This document shows positions 50,801 through 61,494 of a stretch of DNA of 64,000 bases, piece after piece; positions within the stretch are counted from its first letter, which is position 1; every line of letters begins with the position of its first letter. Under the pieces are notes generated by a model. The model had not been told where the DNA came from. It saw only the letters and a list, made by a program, of their open reading frames with translations, and did no database searches. The DNA is from Arenicola marina (Eukaryota > Annelida > Polychaeta > Arenicolidae). The stretch covers positions 34,698,133 to 34,762,132 of the forward strand of contig OZ025263.1 in the NCBI GenBank assembly GCA_964019135.1. Direction: 5' to 3'. A program made the translations under genes and the position numbers.

Positions 50801-53594
50801 TATATCTTGTGGATATACCCGTAACATAGACGTAGTAAGGGCGGCCCATTAACCAAACTGACACGTGTCCTGCTTGCAATGTAATATCTGACGTCTGGGC
50901 TTTACTAATTGAGCTTTATTCCACGCCCGGGGGCCTCCCTGGTGTAGTGGTTAGCGTACCAGACGGCAGATCAATAGGTCCTGGGTTCGAATCCGGGCCC
51001 GGGTACCTAATATGGGGCATGTTTCATCCTCTCTTCCTTCATTGTCCTGGGAGGTTCCTTGACCCCGTTGTGTGCACAAAAGCGGCCTAAAATACCAAAT
51101 AATTTCATGTCGTTACCCCCCCCCCCCCTCTCAGCTGCGGCCGTTTATCATCACGAAGAATGACCTGCAGAAGAAGGTGCTAGGGCTGGGCTACCCCAGC
51201 ATGCCCACCTACACCGTGGAGGAGTTCTTCGACCAGCAGCTGCAGCAAGGCCGACTGCCGGACCAGGGGTGAGTGACGTCACAGAGAGGTCACGCTCAGC
51301 ATGCTCAGCCAGCAGCCCCCCGGCCTGTATGGGGGACCACAGTGGTTATCTCTACTTACATACCCTGTGCGGGGTATACACGTACAGCTGACCTTGTTAA
51401 TCTGACCTCCGATAATCGCCACGGCTTTGCTGCAACGAAGCTACCCATCTCTCTCATTATTCAGACCAGTTAACCGTGAATCCACGCCGTGGCAACTGCT
51501 TAACTTGTCGGATTAAGGAGGTCTAACTTGATGTTGTTGTACCTTGTAAATTGTGTTGTTATTGTAAATAAGTATTGTGTGACTAATCTTATATAACTTC
51601 TCGTTTTAAGAGTTGTGTAACAACTCTAGTGACTGGTTCCTTGACCGCCTGGTAGACGGTAGTAGAATCATTTATAATTTGAACTTCCGCAGATAATTTG
51701 CATAACATAGTTAATGAGCTCCCATGTTGTTGGGCTGATGGGAGGACGATTAACGCTGTACACTTGTCGGGTACGGGTACGTACTGACGTAATGACGGGT
51801 AGCGCAGTTTGTTCCTGCTATTGACGGCCTTCACCTTGCCCCCATCAGCCCCTCCAGACTGCAGGGCTCGGGGGGTCCGGACGCCGAGGCGGCGGCTCAG
51901 GAGCAGCGTGCGGTGGAGGCCGAGGACCAGGTGGACCGGGATGACCCCGAGGCGCTCCAGAAGGCCAGGGACTGGGACGACTGGAAGGATGGTAGGCTGC
52001 GACCGGAGCGGATTGCGACCGGAGCGGGTAGCTGGTGGCTTGGCTCCAGGCAGGCTCCAGGGAGGCTCCAGGGAGGGTCCATAGAGACTTCAGGGAGGCT
52101 CCAGGGAGACTCCAGGGAGGCTCCAGAGAGACTCCAGGGAGGCTCCAGAGAGACTCCAGGGAGGCTCCAGAGAGACTCCAGGGAGGCTCCAGAGAGACTC
52201 CATGAAGGCTCCAGGGAGGTTTCAGAGAGGCTCCAGGGAGGCTCCATAGACTCCAGAGAGGCTCTATAGAGACTCCATGAAGGCTCCATAGAGACTCCAG
52301 GAAGGCTCGAGAGTCTCCAGGGAGACTCCAGAGACTCCAGAGAGGTTTGGTGCAGGATGTCCTCTCAGTGTCCCAGGGGTTCCGGGGTCTGGTTTAGCCA
52401 ATGTGTGCACGAAGATGGCATAAAACACCGATGTTTGGGTTTGCGAAACTTGATTTTGCGTCTTGTGGTTTTATAATTATGGTCTCTGAAGGAAGGTGAA
52501 TGTTTTTGATTAAATTTGGTTAAATATGTGACACCAAAATGAGTGTGAAAGCTTTCGAAAATTCAAAGTTAGCCCACACTTCGGGGCCCAGTAGTAGCGA
52601 GTTCGGCTGTTGTCGAGTGTGCTCTGCTGGGTAACTCAAGCGGTGGGTGTGTGGTTCGAACCCCCAGAGTAGGGGATTACTTACTCCAGGAGACATGGTT
52701 GCTCATTATCATGTTCGCGATATGATCTTTTGTGGTTGAAGCGTTCAAATCAACTTTCAACATACGTTAACAGACGAAAGGCGTTATTTACGGCCTTTTA
52801 TAGCGTTACGTATCTACAACCGTTCCAAAAGGGTCCCCTTCGCAGTCCTCTGTGAGGGTGAGGTAAATCGCGTATTAAAGTCCTCGGTGAGTGTGTGTGT
52901 GTTTGGGGGGTGGGGGGGGGGGGCTAAAGTTTTTTCCCCGATTGCCACCAGACATGCCTCAGATTGCACCTCCTGGCCCTTAACTTCTTAACTGTTCTTG
53001 TCGTTGACCCCCCCCCCCCCCACCTAACCTAAAGCCTAGCTCACACTGGGCTGGTGTTGGCTACGGTTTACCCCGGTCCTTCCCGGTCTATATGCCGGGA
53101 CGAACCGGAGCCATCTCGCATGTTGGCGCGAAAACAGTAGGCCACGATGTTACTACGGTGCTACGGTGCACCCCCGGTCATTTTGAACAGTTCAAAACCA
53201 CCGGAGCGACCTACGGTTTACCGCTGTACGCCCTGGATCACCCCGGATTGAATACGGACTACGATTGCCCAGGGTTATCCAAGGTTGTCCCTGGTTTTAA
53301 GGACCGGGGTAAACCGAGCCAATAAACACACAGTGTGAGCTAGCCTTTAACCCCGATCCAAACCGGTTGCTCATTAGTGCCTTCCGCACTTCAAACAAAC
53401 TATTTTCGGGTTTCTTCTCTGATAACACTTTACTTTTTATCCTTTCTATTCCCCAAATCACATACTATTATGATGTCAGTCGCAGATAACATTCATTTTT
53501 ATTTTATCCTGCTTACAAACGTTATATTTAGGACGACTTTGTGTTATTTGCAGACCATCGTCGCGGCTGGGGCAACACACAGAACAAAGGATGA
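44897..53594 (+). CDS. IGBP1: IGBP1 / TAP42 (alpha4) PP2A regulatory protein
   Basis: Binds and stabilises catalytic subunits of PP2A-type phosphatases in the cytosol. Exons: 44897-45004, 46954-47066, 47280-47364, 47726-47862, 48139-48280, 49723-49792, 50079-50179, 51135-51268, 51849-51991, 53554-53594; 966 nt, 321 aa (human about 339). Landmarks: MAASEDVKLPELFD start; LRLFSTNEEIDEVAT; RRQHKIQRFRQQKE at about 124-137, where R125 and K128 align with the mammalian alpha4 pair reported to contact PP2A; PFIITKNDLQKKVLG and GYPSMPTYTVEEF near 218-246; DWDDWKD and HRRGWGNTQNKG at the end, typical of TAP42 C-termini. The exon 5 acceptor is the uncertain one: 48138 keeps the frame, whereas the better pyrimidine-context AG at about 48148 does not. 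Intron 3 has a weak donor (GTTTTA). Introns carry a foldback element, a 32-bp array and several SINEs. Confidence 0.93.
45482..46197. mobile_element. Foldback element with about 236-bp inverted arms
   Basis: 45482-45717 and 45961-46197 are inverted copies at roughly 80% identity by eye, with a spacer of about 243 bp. Matching blocks include CAGGCAAG, GCACAACAGTGTC, ATGCAAAGTT, TCTTCTGACATCAA and GAAATGTTGGAGCA. It lies in IGBP1 intron 1, has no coding capacity, and the superfamily is undetermined. In pre-mRNA it would form a long hairpin. Confidence 0.85.
48281..49515 (+). repeat. 32-bp minisatellite starting at the IGBP1 exon 5 splice donor, about 36 units
   Basis: The first unit begins exactly at the exon 5 donor, and each following unit repeats AAGTAAAGGTGAGTCACAGG or a close variant. 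The array therefore multiplies an AAG/GTGAGT donor match. GTGAGTCA also contains a perfect AP-1 site (TGAGTCA). Variants are GTGATTCA, GTGAGTTA and AACGGTGAGT. The last units, from about 49415, decay. It fills most of intron 5. Confidence 0.96.
49884..49992 (+). mobile_element. tRNA-derived SINE (family A), 3' truncated
   Basis: CCTGGTGTAGTGGTTAGCGC forms the A-box segment and GGTTCGATTCC the B-box. A family body follows up to CATGTTTCATTCTCTC, after which the copy breaks off. It lies in IGBP1 intron 6. Confidence 0.85.
50368..50550 (+). mobile_element. tRNA-derived SINE (family B)
   Basis: The head reads TCCGTGGCCGAGTGGAAGAA, resembling class II tRNA (Ser/Leu), with B-box GGTTCGAAACC. The tail TTCATTGTCCCCCGAGGTTT then TTGGCC and GTGTGCACAAG is shared with family A. 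It lies in IGBP1 intron 7. Confidence 0.8.
50929..51105 (+). mobile_element. tRNA-derived SINE (family A), longest copy
   Basis: The head carries CCTGGTGTAGTGGTTAGCGT and B-box GGTTCGAATCC. The body contains GGGGCATGTTTCATCCTCTC and a tail with TTCATTGTCCTGGGAGGTTC and GTGTGCACAAAAG. It ends about 30 bases before the IGBP1 exon 8 acceptor. Confidence 0.85.
52040..52345 (+). repeat. Short tandem repeat near the IGBP1 exon 9 donor
   Basis: Degenerate 20-bp-class units of GACTCCAGGGAGGCTCCAGA begin about 50 bases after the exon 9 donor (51991). A shorter duplicated segment, GCGACCGGAGCGG, lies right behind the donor. The array is in intron 9. Confidence 0.85.
52600..52675 (+). repeat. Possible tRNA-like fragment
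   Basis: GGTTCGAACCC at 52653-52663 is a perfect B-box, with a GGTAACTCAAGCGGT stretch upstream that only loosely fits an A-box. It lies in IGBP1 intron 9 and could be a third SINE type or chance. Confidence 0.3.
53030..53350. mobile_element. Harbinger-like MITE, about 320 bp
   Basis: TAAAGCCTAGCTCACACTG at 53030-53048 is matched in reverse by CAGTGTGAGCTAGCCTTTA at 53331-53349. The arms extend inward (GGTTTACCCCGGTCCTT on both sides). A TAA/TWA target duplication is plausible but not clean. It lies in IGBP1 intron 9. Confidence 0.8.
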
Positions 53595-54270
53595 CGTCAG
53601 ACATCACGTGATCAACCCGTTAATGATTGTTATGACACGTTATCATGGTGTGCTGAGCATGGACGTCGCGTGACGTCAGTCGGAGTCAGACTGAAACGAC
53701 AGAAGCGATTTCCTGACACGGACACTGTCGACGGCTGGCACGTCAGATGGCGTCTGTGACCTTGCCTGACCTCTGACGTTAACCTGCTGCCAATCAGAAG
53801 TAAGGGAACGCTGACCTCGGTTGAATCGTCCTACACTGCATTCCGGCTGAACTCACGGCGACAGACTTGTGGTCTAACTGACCTTGGCGCTGTGACCTTG
53901 ACGCCGCAAACCAAAGAACCCGGTTTATCCAGTCTGACAGTTTACCCTCATGAAAACATCCGTTCCCCACTGTCCACCTTGCACCGAGGAACCATTGTTT
54001 CAGTATTGTTCACGTAGTACTCACGCCGCGCATGCACGAGAAGGCGTCTGTCCCATGGCGCGTGTCATGGCTGTGTGGGACGCGGTCTGGTCAGGACAAA
54101 GACAAGGTCGTGTCGAAGGGGAATACTCTGCGATCTATTCTCTTGCCACAATATGTGATGAGCTCTATTCTATTTCTGGTGTCGCGTACACTGTGTGGTG
54201 ACGTCTATGCTAGTTGTGATGTCATCTTCACCATCACGTAGCGCCAATAAATTAAAGAAGAGGACGAAAG
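53595..54270 (+). other. IGBP1 3' untranslated region
   Basis: Sequence from the stop to AATAAA at 54246-54251, followed by a GTTGTTATTCC stretch, predicts a 3' UTR of about 670 nt. Confidence 0.55.
54246..54251 (+). terminator. Candidate IGBP1 poly(A) signal
   Basis: AATAAA followed by a U/GU-rich segment. It is the first good hexamer after the stop. Confidence 0.5.
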
Positions 54271-57200
54271 CGGTAATATTGTTGTTATTCCAGACTGCTT
54301 CTCTCTTGGATACGGTTCGACTCTTTTAACTTTCTCCTATTAAAGATTTACTGGCGCTGTTAAGGTGGATAAGGATATGGCATTGGTTCGCGTGAGAGTT
54401 GAATTCTTTCACCACAAGTGTCCTACAGAAGAGCAAAGAAAATTGGTACGCAGAAACCCATCTTACACGAGAAGCAATGCCCTTTCCATATTCTGGCACA
54501 AACATTTGTCGATTTCACTCGATGACAGGCGCAAAAAGACATCCAGCCACCCGTCACAATATGCGGGATGGGTGACGTGTGCAGACGTGTCGTCACAAAT
54601 GACGACAAACACACGAGCACGCGACGACAAGAAGTCCCAGAGTACCCCCCCCCCCCTCATTTATGAACAACTAACAATCACCGGGGTGTCAATGTATTGT
54701 GATTTATTAGCTAGCAGGCTGTTAATAAGCACTTCAACATCCATGACCAACAAAAAAATGCATGCATACACATATATAGTACATGCGTACACCTAATATA
54801 TTCCAAGTGTTATATCTTGGCGTAATATCATGAATGGCTCAAGCCCAGTCCTTGTGAGTGAGGGTGTTTACACTGGGCACCGCACGGCCAGGAACACCGG
54901 ACCTTATATAGTATAGAAGTATATTCACACACGCACAAAGACAGGCATACAGACACGGAAAGCTAAGCCTAGGACGAACACATCGGGAGCTTGGAGCTCT
55001 AAACAATGATCATTTAATCACATAAGCAGCTGAAGCCTGCTAGCCACAGAGCACTGAAGCACACTTCGAGTCAACAACTGAACAAAGAGCAGCTTAAAAG
55101 CCATATATAAAATCGAGAAAAAAGCTCGATATTTCTCAGACAAAAAAGTCATCATATAGTTTGTTTGTTTATGTGTATGTATATTTACACGCGCATGTCC
55201 ACGAAGCAGTTAGACTGTCGGTTTGCACATTGTCATATCGTTATTCTACATACAATAGCACTCCTCCCAGGATTACATCCAAGGGTGCGACTCTCTAATC
55301 CACGTTTCCCTCGCTCCACATCTCAGACACACAGCTCCTATATACAATCACGGCGTCACCAAAGCTTCGTGGAAACGACACCAGAGGCGCTAACGGCTCA
55401 AAGGGCAACTCGGAGAAACAGTGACGTCACAGCGGAACAATGACGTCACAGAGGACAATGAACATTGCAGTGTAGCGACTGTCACGAGGCCTGACTGGGG
55501 AGGGAGGGAGGGTGACGGTGGGGGTAGAGGGCTACAGCGTCACTGAAGATAATCACCATGGGAACCGTATCCAGGCTGAATACGATCGGCAAGCAACATT
55601 TTCATTCCTTAAGCTACCGTTCAGCTAACAAAGCCAGCATTTCGCACGTAAGCCGATGAATAATTAAGCTTCAGCAAATAAAGGAATCTTTTGTTCTCAC
55701 GGCTTCACTGCGACTCAGTTCTAACACAAGAAGCAGGGCGTCCAACAGACAACCGTAAGTAACCAGCAATTCACATTGTGACCAGCAATCTATAAGTTAT
55801 GAGGTAAACATAAACCCAGAGTTGAATGCGTCACGGGCTGGAGTGGAGGCTGGCGGGTTGAGGGAGGGGGGAGGGGGGGGGTCTTGAACAGGGACACACG
55901 GGGGGGGGGGGGTCTTTAACAGGGACACACGGGGGGGTGGGGGTCTTTAACAGGGACACACGGGGCCCGAGCACTTTATCGACGCTGTACGTCACTCCTC
56001 TTAATACTATACTGTATACTATACTGCTGCTGGGAACAGAGACCCGACCCGGCCGTCCATGTTTCCGGTACGCTCGCGTTTTAATCGCTCCAAACATTCC
56101 CTAATGTTGATTACCGTGAGGAGAATGTTAAGCCGTTCGCTATGGACCAGTGGGTCAAGGCGTGGGTCATCACGGGGCACGGGGATACCGCACATGGTAG
56201 GGCTCTGTGAGGCCAGGGGGTGGGGGGATGGTTCTATGCGAGGAGCCTTGAAACCCCCCCCTCCCATCCCATAATTATAGCGGTGTCTGTAATGCCACTG
56301 ATTAAAGTTACTATTTCAACAAATTTTGCGGCGGGGGTGTTCCGTCAGATCACGTGAGGCGCCGCGGCTGTTGGAACAGCTGTAAACACTGTGTAACACT
56401 CTGCCTCAAGAAGGCGCTGCCAGTCGCGAATCCTGGCCAATAACGTCTAGTTTATATATGGTTGGTACCAGTGACTTCCGGAAAGTTAGTCGTTGGCGCT
56501 CGCCCTGGCGGAGATTACTTCATGCGTGTTACGTCACCAGCACATCAACGTCACTGTACACACGTTTTTTCTCCGCCAGATTTGGATCACAATGAATGTT
56601 TACTTTTTGTTGTAATAGTAACTTTAACATATATCACATAATGGAATATCTATAGCAAATGACTTCACGTCCTGCAGTGAGCCAGACCTCCATCGCCCCC
56701 TCTCCCCTCCGGTCGTTGATTCGGCAAAACATAAACTCAGTAAACACAATGAACTAATGCCCCTTTAAACAGACCAAGACGTAGGGCCGTCTCAACCCGA
56801 CCGTTCTCTCTGACAACACAGATACACTCACCCCTATCGCCCAGGCAGTCAGCCGTCACCCCCGGGCTCACACCCCAGGGCTCACAGCCCCGGGGGGCCA
56901 CACCCCCGGGCCCACACCCTCGGGCCTACACCCCCGGACAAAAAACACTTAGCGATGACCAAGTCAAATACATGTAGCAGACGTGGGGTTAAAATTAAAC
57001 CCATCAAAATCCAGGGATTGCGTTTATCCGGCGACAATGAGCAAATGAGAAATAGGTTCAAAGGTGCCACGTGTAGACACTATGCTACAGGTACATGATA
57101 CATTGCGCCACCTTAAGACCAGCCACAGACCCCAGGAAAGTAGTCAGCCCTCCTCACGCCAAGCTATGTGGCTTTGGTGGCGACAGGAAGGATTACTAAT

Positions 57201-57663
57201 CTCAACACACACGTTCAGGTTACTGATTCACCTACAAAATCGGACAAATTAAATCTCAAGATTATCAAGTCAACTAAGAAAGACGAATCACACATCGACA
57301 TCACAACACACTTCAGCAATAGACGCGGAATGGTGTTTGTCGGGGGGGTGGGGGGTAAGGCAAGTACATTAACTGGGGGTCTGATGGGGAGGTGACGGAG
57401 CGGGGGGGAGGGCGGACTGTACGTCACCCGAGGGGGCGGGGTGAGGAGAGGGGGACTGGCACCGCGCGAAGGGTCAGGTCTGGGGGGACTAAGTTCCAGG
57501 GGTCAGAGGGAACTGTAAATGAATGAGCAATACGTATTTGACGCGGATAGGTCAGCGAGGGTTACGGGGGGCACTTCAGAGCTGGGCAAACACAGGTAAT
57601 CTGGGTTTTCCATATTGAGGGGGCTGGGGCGGGCGGGCTGGGGGGGGGGGGGGGGTAAACAGA
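54271..57663. other. Intergenic, short GC-rich repeats, no gene recognised
   Basis: About 55875-55965 has three units of GGGTCTTTAACAGGGACACA plus G runs. About 56850-56935 has CACACCCCCGGGC-like units. G16 lies at 57640-57655, just past the stop of the minus-strand gene. The 3' UTR of that gene should lie here, but I see no canonical minus-strand AATAAA. Confidence 0.45.
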
Positions 57664-59954
57664 TTAGCACCTACAATCACTTGCGCGCAGAGACTCAAGT
57701 TTGTCGGCCGTGGACTGGGAGCTAGCGAACTGCTGGAGCGAGATGCTGGACTGGGCCTTGGCGGCGGGCTTCAGACTGCCCGCCCCCGCCCCCGACCCCG
57801 CCTCCCGGGGCCCCACGCTCTCGCGGTTGTCGCCGCACCACGAGTAGCGGTCGTGGGGACTAGCGCCCTCTGGCGAGGAGCAGGGCTGGCTGTCGCCGGC
57901 CGGTTTGTTGTAGGCCGTGGCGGCCCCTTTCGTCCCATCCTGGCGGGGTCTGGCCGCCTCACGTCCCCCCTTGGCACCGCTGGCGGCAGGGGCGGGGCCG
58001 GGGCCGGGCCCGGGGCCGGGGGCACCGCTGGGGGCGCAGCCAGCGGGCGTCCTGGGGCGCGAGTCCGCCGCGCCCAGCCCGCCCGCGTCGTCCGATCCGT
58101 GAAGCGACGCCTCCAGAGAGCTCTCCGCAGAGTCGCTGCCGCTGGATCCGGAGAGTCCCGCTCCGGGGCCGGCGCGTCCGGCGGCGGCGGCTGAGGCGGA
58201 GGCGGAGGCGCCCAGGAACAGGTCTGCCTGGCGCGAGTAGAAGTGTCCGTGTCCGGTGGGGCGGGGGGCGGTGCCGTTGGGGACCCGGCTGACGGCCGTG
58301 TCCGTGGCCATGTTATCGCCGTACCGGGCCAGCAGAGCAGGGTCCACGGCCCCCGGCCGGCCCTCCTCCGACCCCCGGCTGCTCCCGTCCGAGGGCCACC
58401 CGTCCCCGCCTGCTATGTGCCAGTTGGGGCCCTGAGGCCGGGTCGCTCCCCCGGTCTCCACTCCCGCCCCCGCCCCCGCCGCGCTGGGGCCCCGGGCGGC
58501 CAGGGGCAGCGAGGTGGGTCGTACCACGGGAGAGCCGTTGAGAAGCAAGACTTCGGTCTCCATGACTGGACTGCCTCCTCCCCCTCCCACGTTGGCGGCC
58601 AGGCTTAGCCGTGCCGCCGCCATCTGACTATTGTCCATTCTGTCCCCCTCCCCGGGGTAAGGGCCGTCCCCGGGGGGAGGGCCCGGGGGTCCGCCGACCA
58701 GCGTCGGAATGGGCGGCCGGTGCGGCGCCAACAGGTACTGTGTCTCCCCGGGCAACCGGCCGATGACGTCATGCTCGGCCCGGCGGTCGCCGCCTTTCCG
58801 CTTCCCAAAGAACGGCAGTCCACGCTTGGCGCCCGCGGTGCCGACGTTTACGTTCTTGTCGCCCCAGCCGCGCGCCTTCTTGAATTTGCCGAACCAGTTT
58901 TTCGGTTTCACGTCACCGCCGCCAGAGTTGATGTCAATGTGCGCATGCGCGCTGCCGTTGCCGGGAACGTTGGGCTGCTTCGGGCGGACAATCATTGGCT
59001 GGTGGTGGGGGTGACCGCCCACGTGGTTCTGGTGGAAGCCAATGGGCGCCTGGGTCAGTGATGACGTCATGGGAGGCTGGTGCCGCTGCTGCTGCTGCTG
59101 CTGGGGCTGGGGCTGGTGCTGGGGCTGGTGCTGGGGCTGACGAGGCTGGTGCCGCTGCTGACCCAACATGTCGTTGTCCACTAGCGAGCTCTCCAGGTTA
59201 TCGGCGATGGCGTCCAGCATCTCGTCCGTGAGCGCCGTGTCTGTGGACCCCGTAGGGGCGGGGGCCGCGCCGCCGGACCGGGGCGTCCACACAGCCGACC
59301 CGGCCCCGGGGTGAGCGCCACCCCCGACTCGCACCCCGACACCGTGCGCCTGCTGCGGGCGCCCGCCCCCGCGCCCGCCCCCGCGCCCCTCCTCCGCCGC
59401 GCGGCTGGTCCCAGCGCGGCCCGACGGTCCCGCCGCCGCAGCAGCAGCAGCAGCAGCAGCCGCCGCCGCCGCAGCCTCCGACTTGCTGACGAGTGTGTTG
59501 CCCAGGATGGCCAGCTCCTCGTCGCTGTGTTTGTGGGTGTTGCGCTCCACCGTGGGGTTCTGGCCCTGGTGGGGCTGCAGGGGCCGCCCGGCTCGCGCCG
59601 CCAGCAGGTTGCAGTTGGCCTTGGTGGGCTGCTGCGGGGGTTGCGGGGGCTGCGGGGGCGGGTCGAGGTCGAGGGGGTCCCCGGGGTCCGTGGGGGACAG
59701 CGTCGTCTCGACGGTGGAGGCGGCCGACACGCTGGCGTCCGTGTAGGACTGCCGCTGGCTGCGCCGCGCCGCCATGCCGCCCGCCGCGTCCATGGCGTCA
59801 TCGCTCATGTACCCCGGCTTTCCGTGCACGGCGACGGTCACGTGGTCCGCGCGGGGGCCCTCGGCCGGCGGTTGACTAGAAGTGACGTTGCGTTGAATGT
59901 TGGCTTTATCCTCCAAGTCGATCAGACCGGAACTCAACACGGTCGGGGTCACAC
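57664..59954 (-). CDS. Terminal exon of an unrecognised large protein
   Basis: I do not recognise the family. The minus-strand acceptor TTCTGTCCGCCAG ends at 59955, and the exon starts in a phase needing one base from upstream. Predicted sequence begins (G)VTPTVLSSGLIDLEDKAN and ends LRASDCRC-stop. It is about 763 residues, largely disordered, with very GC-rich codons. It contains poly-Ala, poly-Gln/His-Gln-Pro and Pro/Gly tracts. More structured-looking islands are GYMSDDAMDAA, DEMLDAIADNLESSLVDNDML, a basic KNWFGKFKKARGWGDK / FFGKRKGGDRR patch, and SSISLQQFASSQSTADKLES at the C-terminus. The preceding exon, judged by its tandem copies at 61.5-64 kb, ends ERVLDMVSVWDNRYK and supplies the missing G. 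That could be the end of a coiled-coil or helical region. The gene continues beyond the window. Confidence 0.7.
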
Positions 59955-59979
59955 CTGGCGGACAGAAGCAGAACCAAGC

Positions 59980-61211
59980 ATCAAGGTCGATACACCTGGC
60001 CACCTCACTGTCACTGACCTACTCTATAACATACATCACATCGCCACAGTGTCAAGGTCAAGGTCGATACACCTGGCCACCTCACTGTCACTGACCTACT
60101 CTATCACATACATCACATCGCCACAGTTTCAAGGTCAAGGTCGATACACCTGGCCACCTCAGTCACTGACCTACTCTATAACATACATCACATCGCCACA
60201 GTGTCAAGGTCAAGGTCGATACACCGGGCCACCTCACTGTCACTGACCTACTCTATCACATACATCACATCGCCACAGTGTCAAGGTCAAGGTCGATACA
60301 CCTGGCCACCTCACTGTCACTGACCTACTCTATAACATACATCACATCGCCACAGTGTCAAGGTCAAGGTCGATACACCGGGCCACCTCACTGTCACTGA
60401 CCTACTCTATCACATACATCACATCGCCACAGTGTCAAGGTCAAGGTCGATACACCTGGCCACCTCACTGTCACTGACCTACTCTATAACATACATCACA
60501 TCGCCACAGTGTCAAGGTCAAGGTCGATACACCTGGCCACCTCACTGTCACAGACCTACTCTATCACATACATCACATCGCCACAGTGTCAAGGTCAAGG
60601 TCGATACACCTGGCCACCTCACTGTCACTGACCTACTCTATAACATACATCACATCGCCACAGTGTCAAGGTCAAGGTCGATACACCGGGCCACCTCACT
60701 GTCACTGACCTACTCTATCACATACATCACATCGCCACAGTGTCAAGGTCAAGGTCGATACACCTGGCCACCTCACTGTCACTGACGTACTCTATAACAT
60801 ACATCATATCGCCACAGTGCCAAGGTCAAGGTCGATACACCTGGCCCCCTCACTGTCACTGACCTACTCTATAACATACATCACATCGCCACAGTGTCAA
60901 GGTCAAGGTCGATACACCTGGCCACCTCACTGTCACTGACCTACTCTATAACATACATCACATCGCCACAGTGTCAAGGTCAATACACCTGGCCACCTCA
61001 CTGTCACTGACCTACTCTATCACATACATCACATCGCCACAGTGTCAAGGTCAAGGTCGATACACCTGGCCACCTCACTGTCACTGACCTACTCTATAAT
61101 ATACATCACATCGCCACAATGTCAAGGTCAAGGTCGATACACCTGGCCACCTCACTCTCACTGACCTACTCTATAATATACATCACATCGCCACAATGTC
61201 AAGGTCAAGGT
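59980..61211. repeat. 77-bp minisatellite next to the terminal-exon acceptor, about 16 units
   Basis: Units carry GTCAAGGTCAAGGTCGATAC, then CACCTGGCCACCTCACTGTC, then a GACCTACTCTATAACATACA-like part. The GTCGA landmarks at 59986, 60063 and 60140 give the 77-bp period. Each full unit has TCAAGGTCA, a perfect ERR/SF-1-type half-site extension. The array starts about 25 bases upstream (in the gene's sense) of the terminal exon's acceptor. Confidence 0.95.
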
Positions 61212-61494
61212 GAAAAGGACAGGAATGGAAGATCCACTGAGCGATAAAAGTTGTTTCTACATATAGATAAATTATATATACTGCTTAATAACAGTGAATT
61301 TGTAAACGAAAAACAGGCATGGCATCCAGTGTTCATAGCTTGAATTGAATAACACAAGAATTGAACACGTATATAAACATACAAGGCTTAATCACGCATG
61401 AAAATTGTAACGCATATTATATCTCTTATGTTAGATACAATGAGGAAAAACATGGGACGTGGCAAGCTGAAATGAGAACTGAACCCAAATACTG
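61212..61494. other. Unique intron sequence between two arrays
   Basis: AT-rich single-copy intron sequence of the minus-strand gene. Nothing else is seen. Confidence 0.5.

Noticed and set aside
59955-60003. Upstream extension of the terminal-exon frame with an ATG-led start
   Set aside because: It crosses a good acceptor (TTCTGTCCGCCAG) and begins inside the 77-bp array. The phase fits splicing from the exon end seen at 61.5-64 kb.
59311-60246. 311-codon plus-strand frame
   Set aside because: It is antisense to the GC-rich terminal exon and then runs into the 77-bp array.
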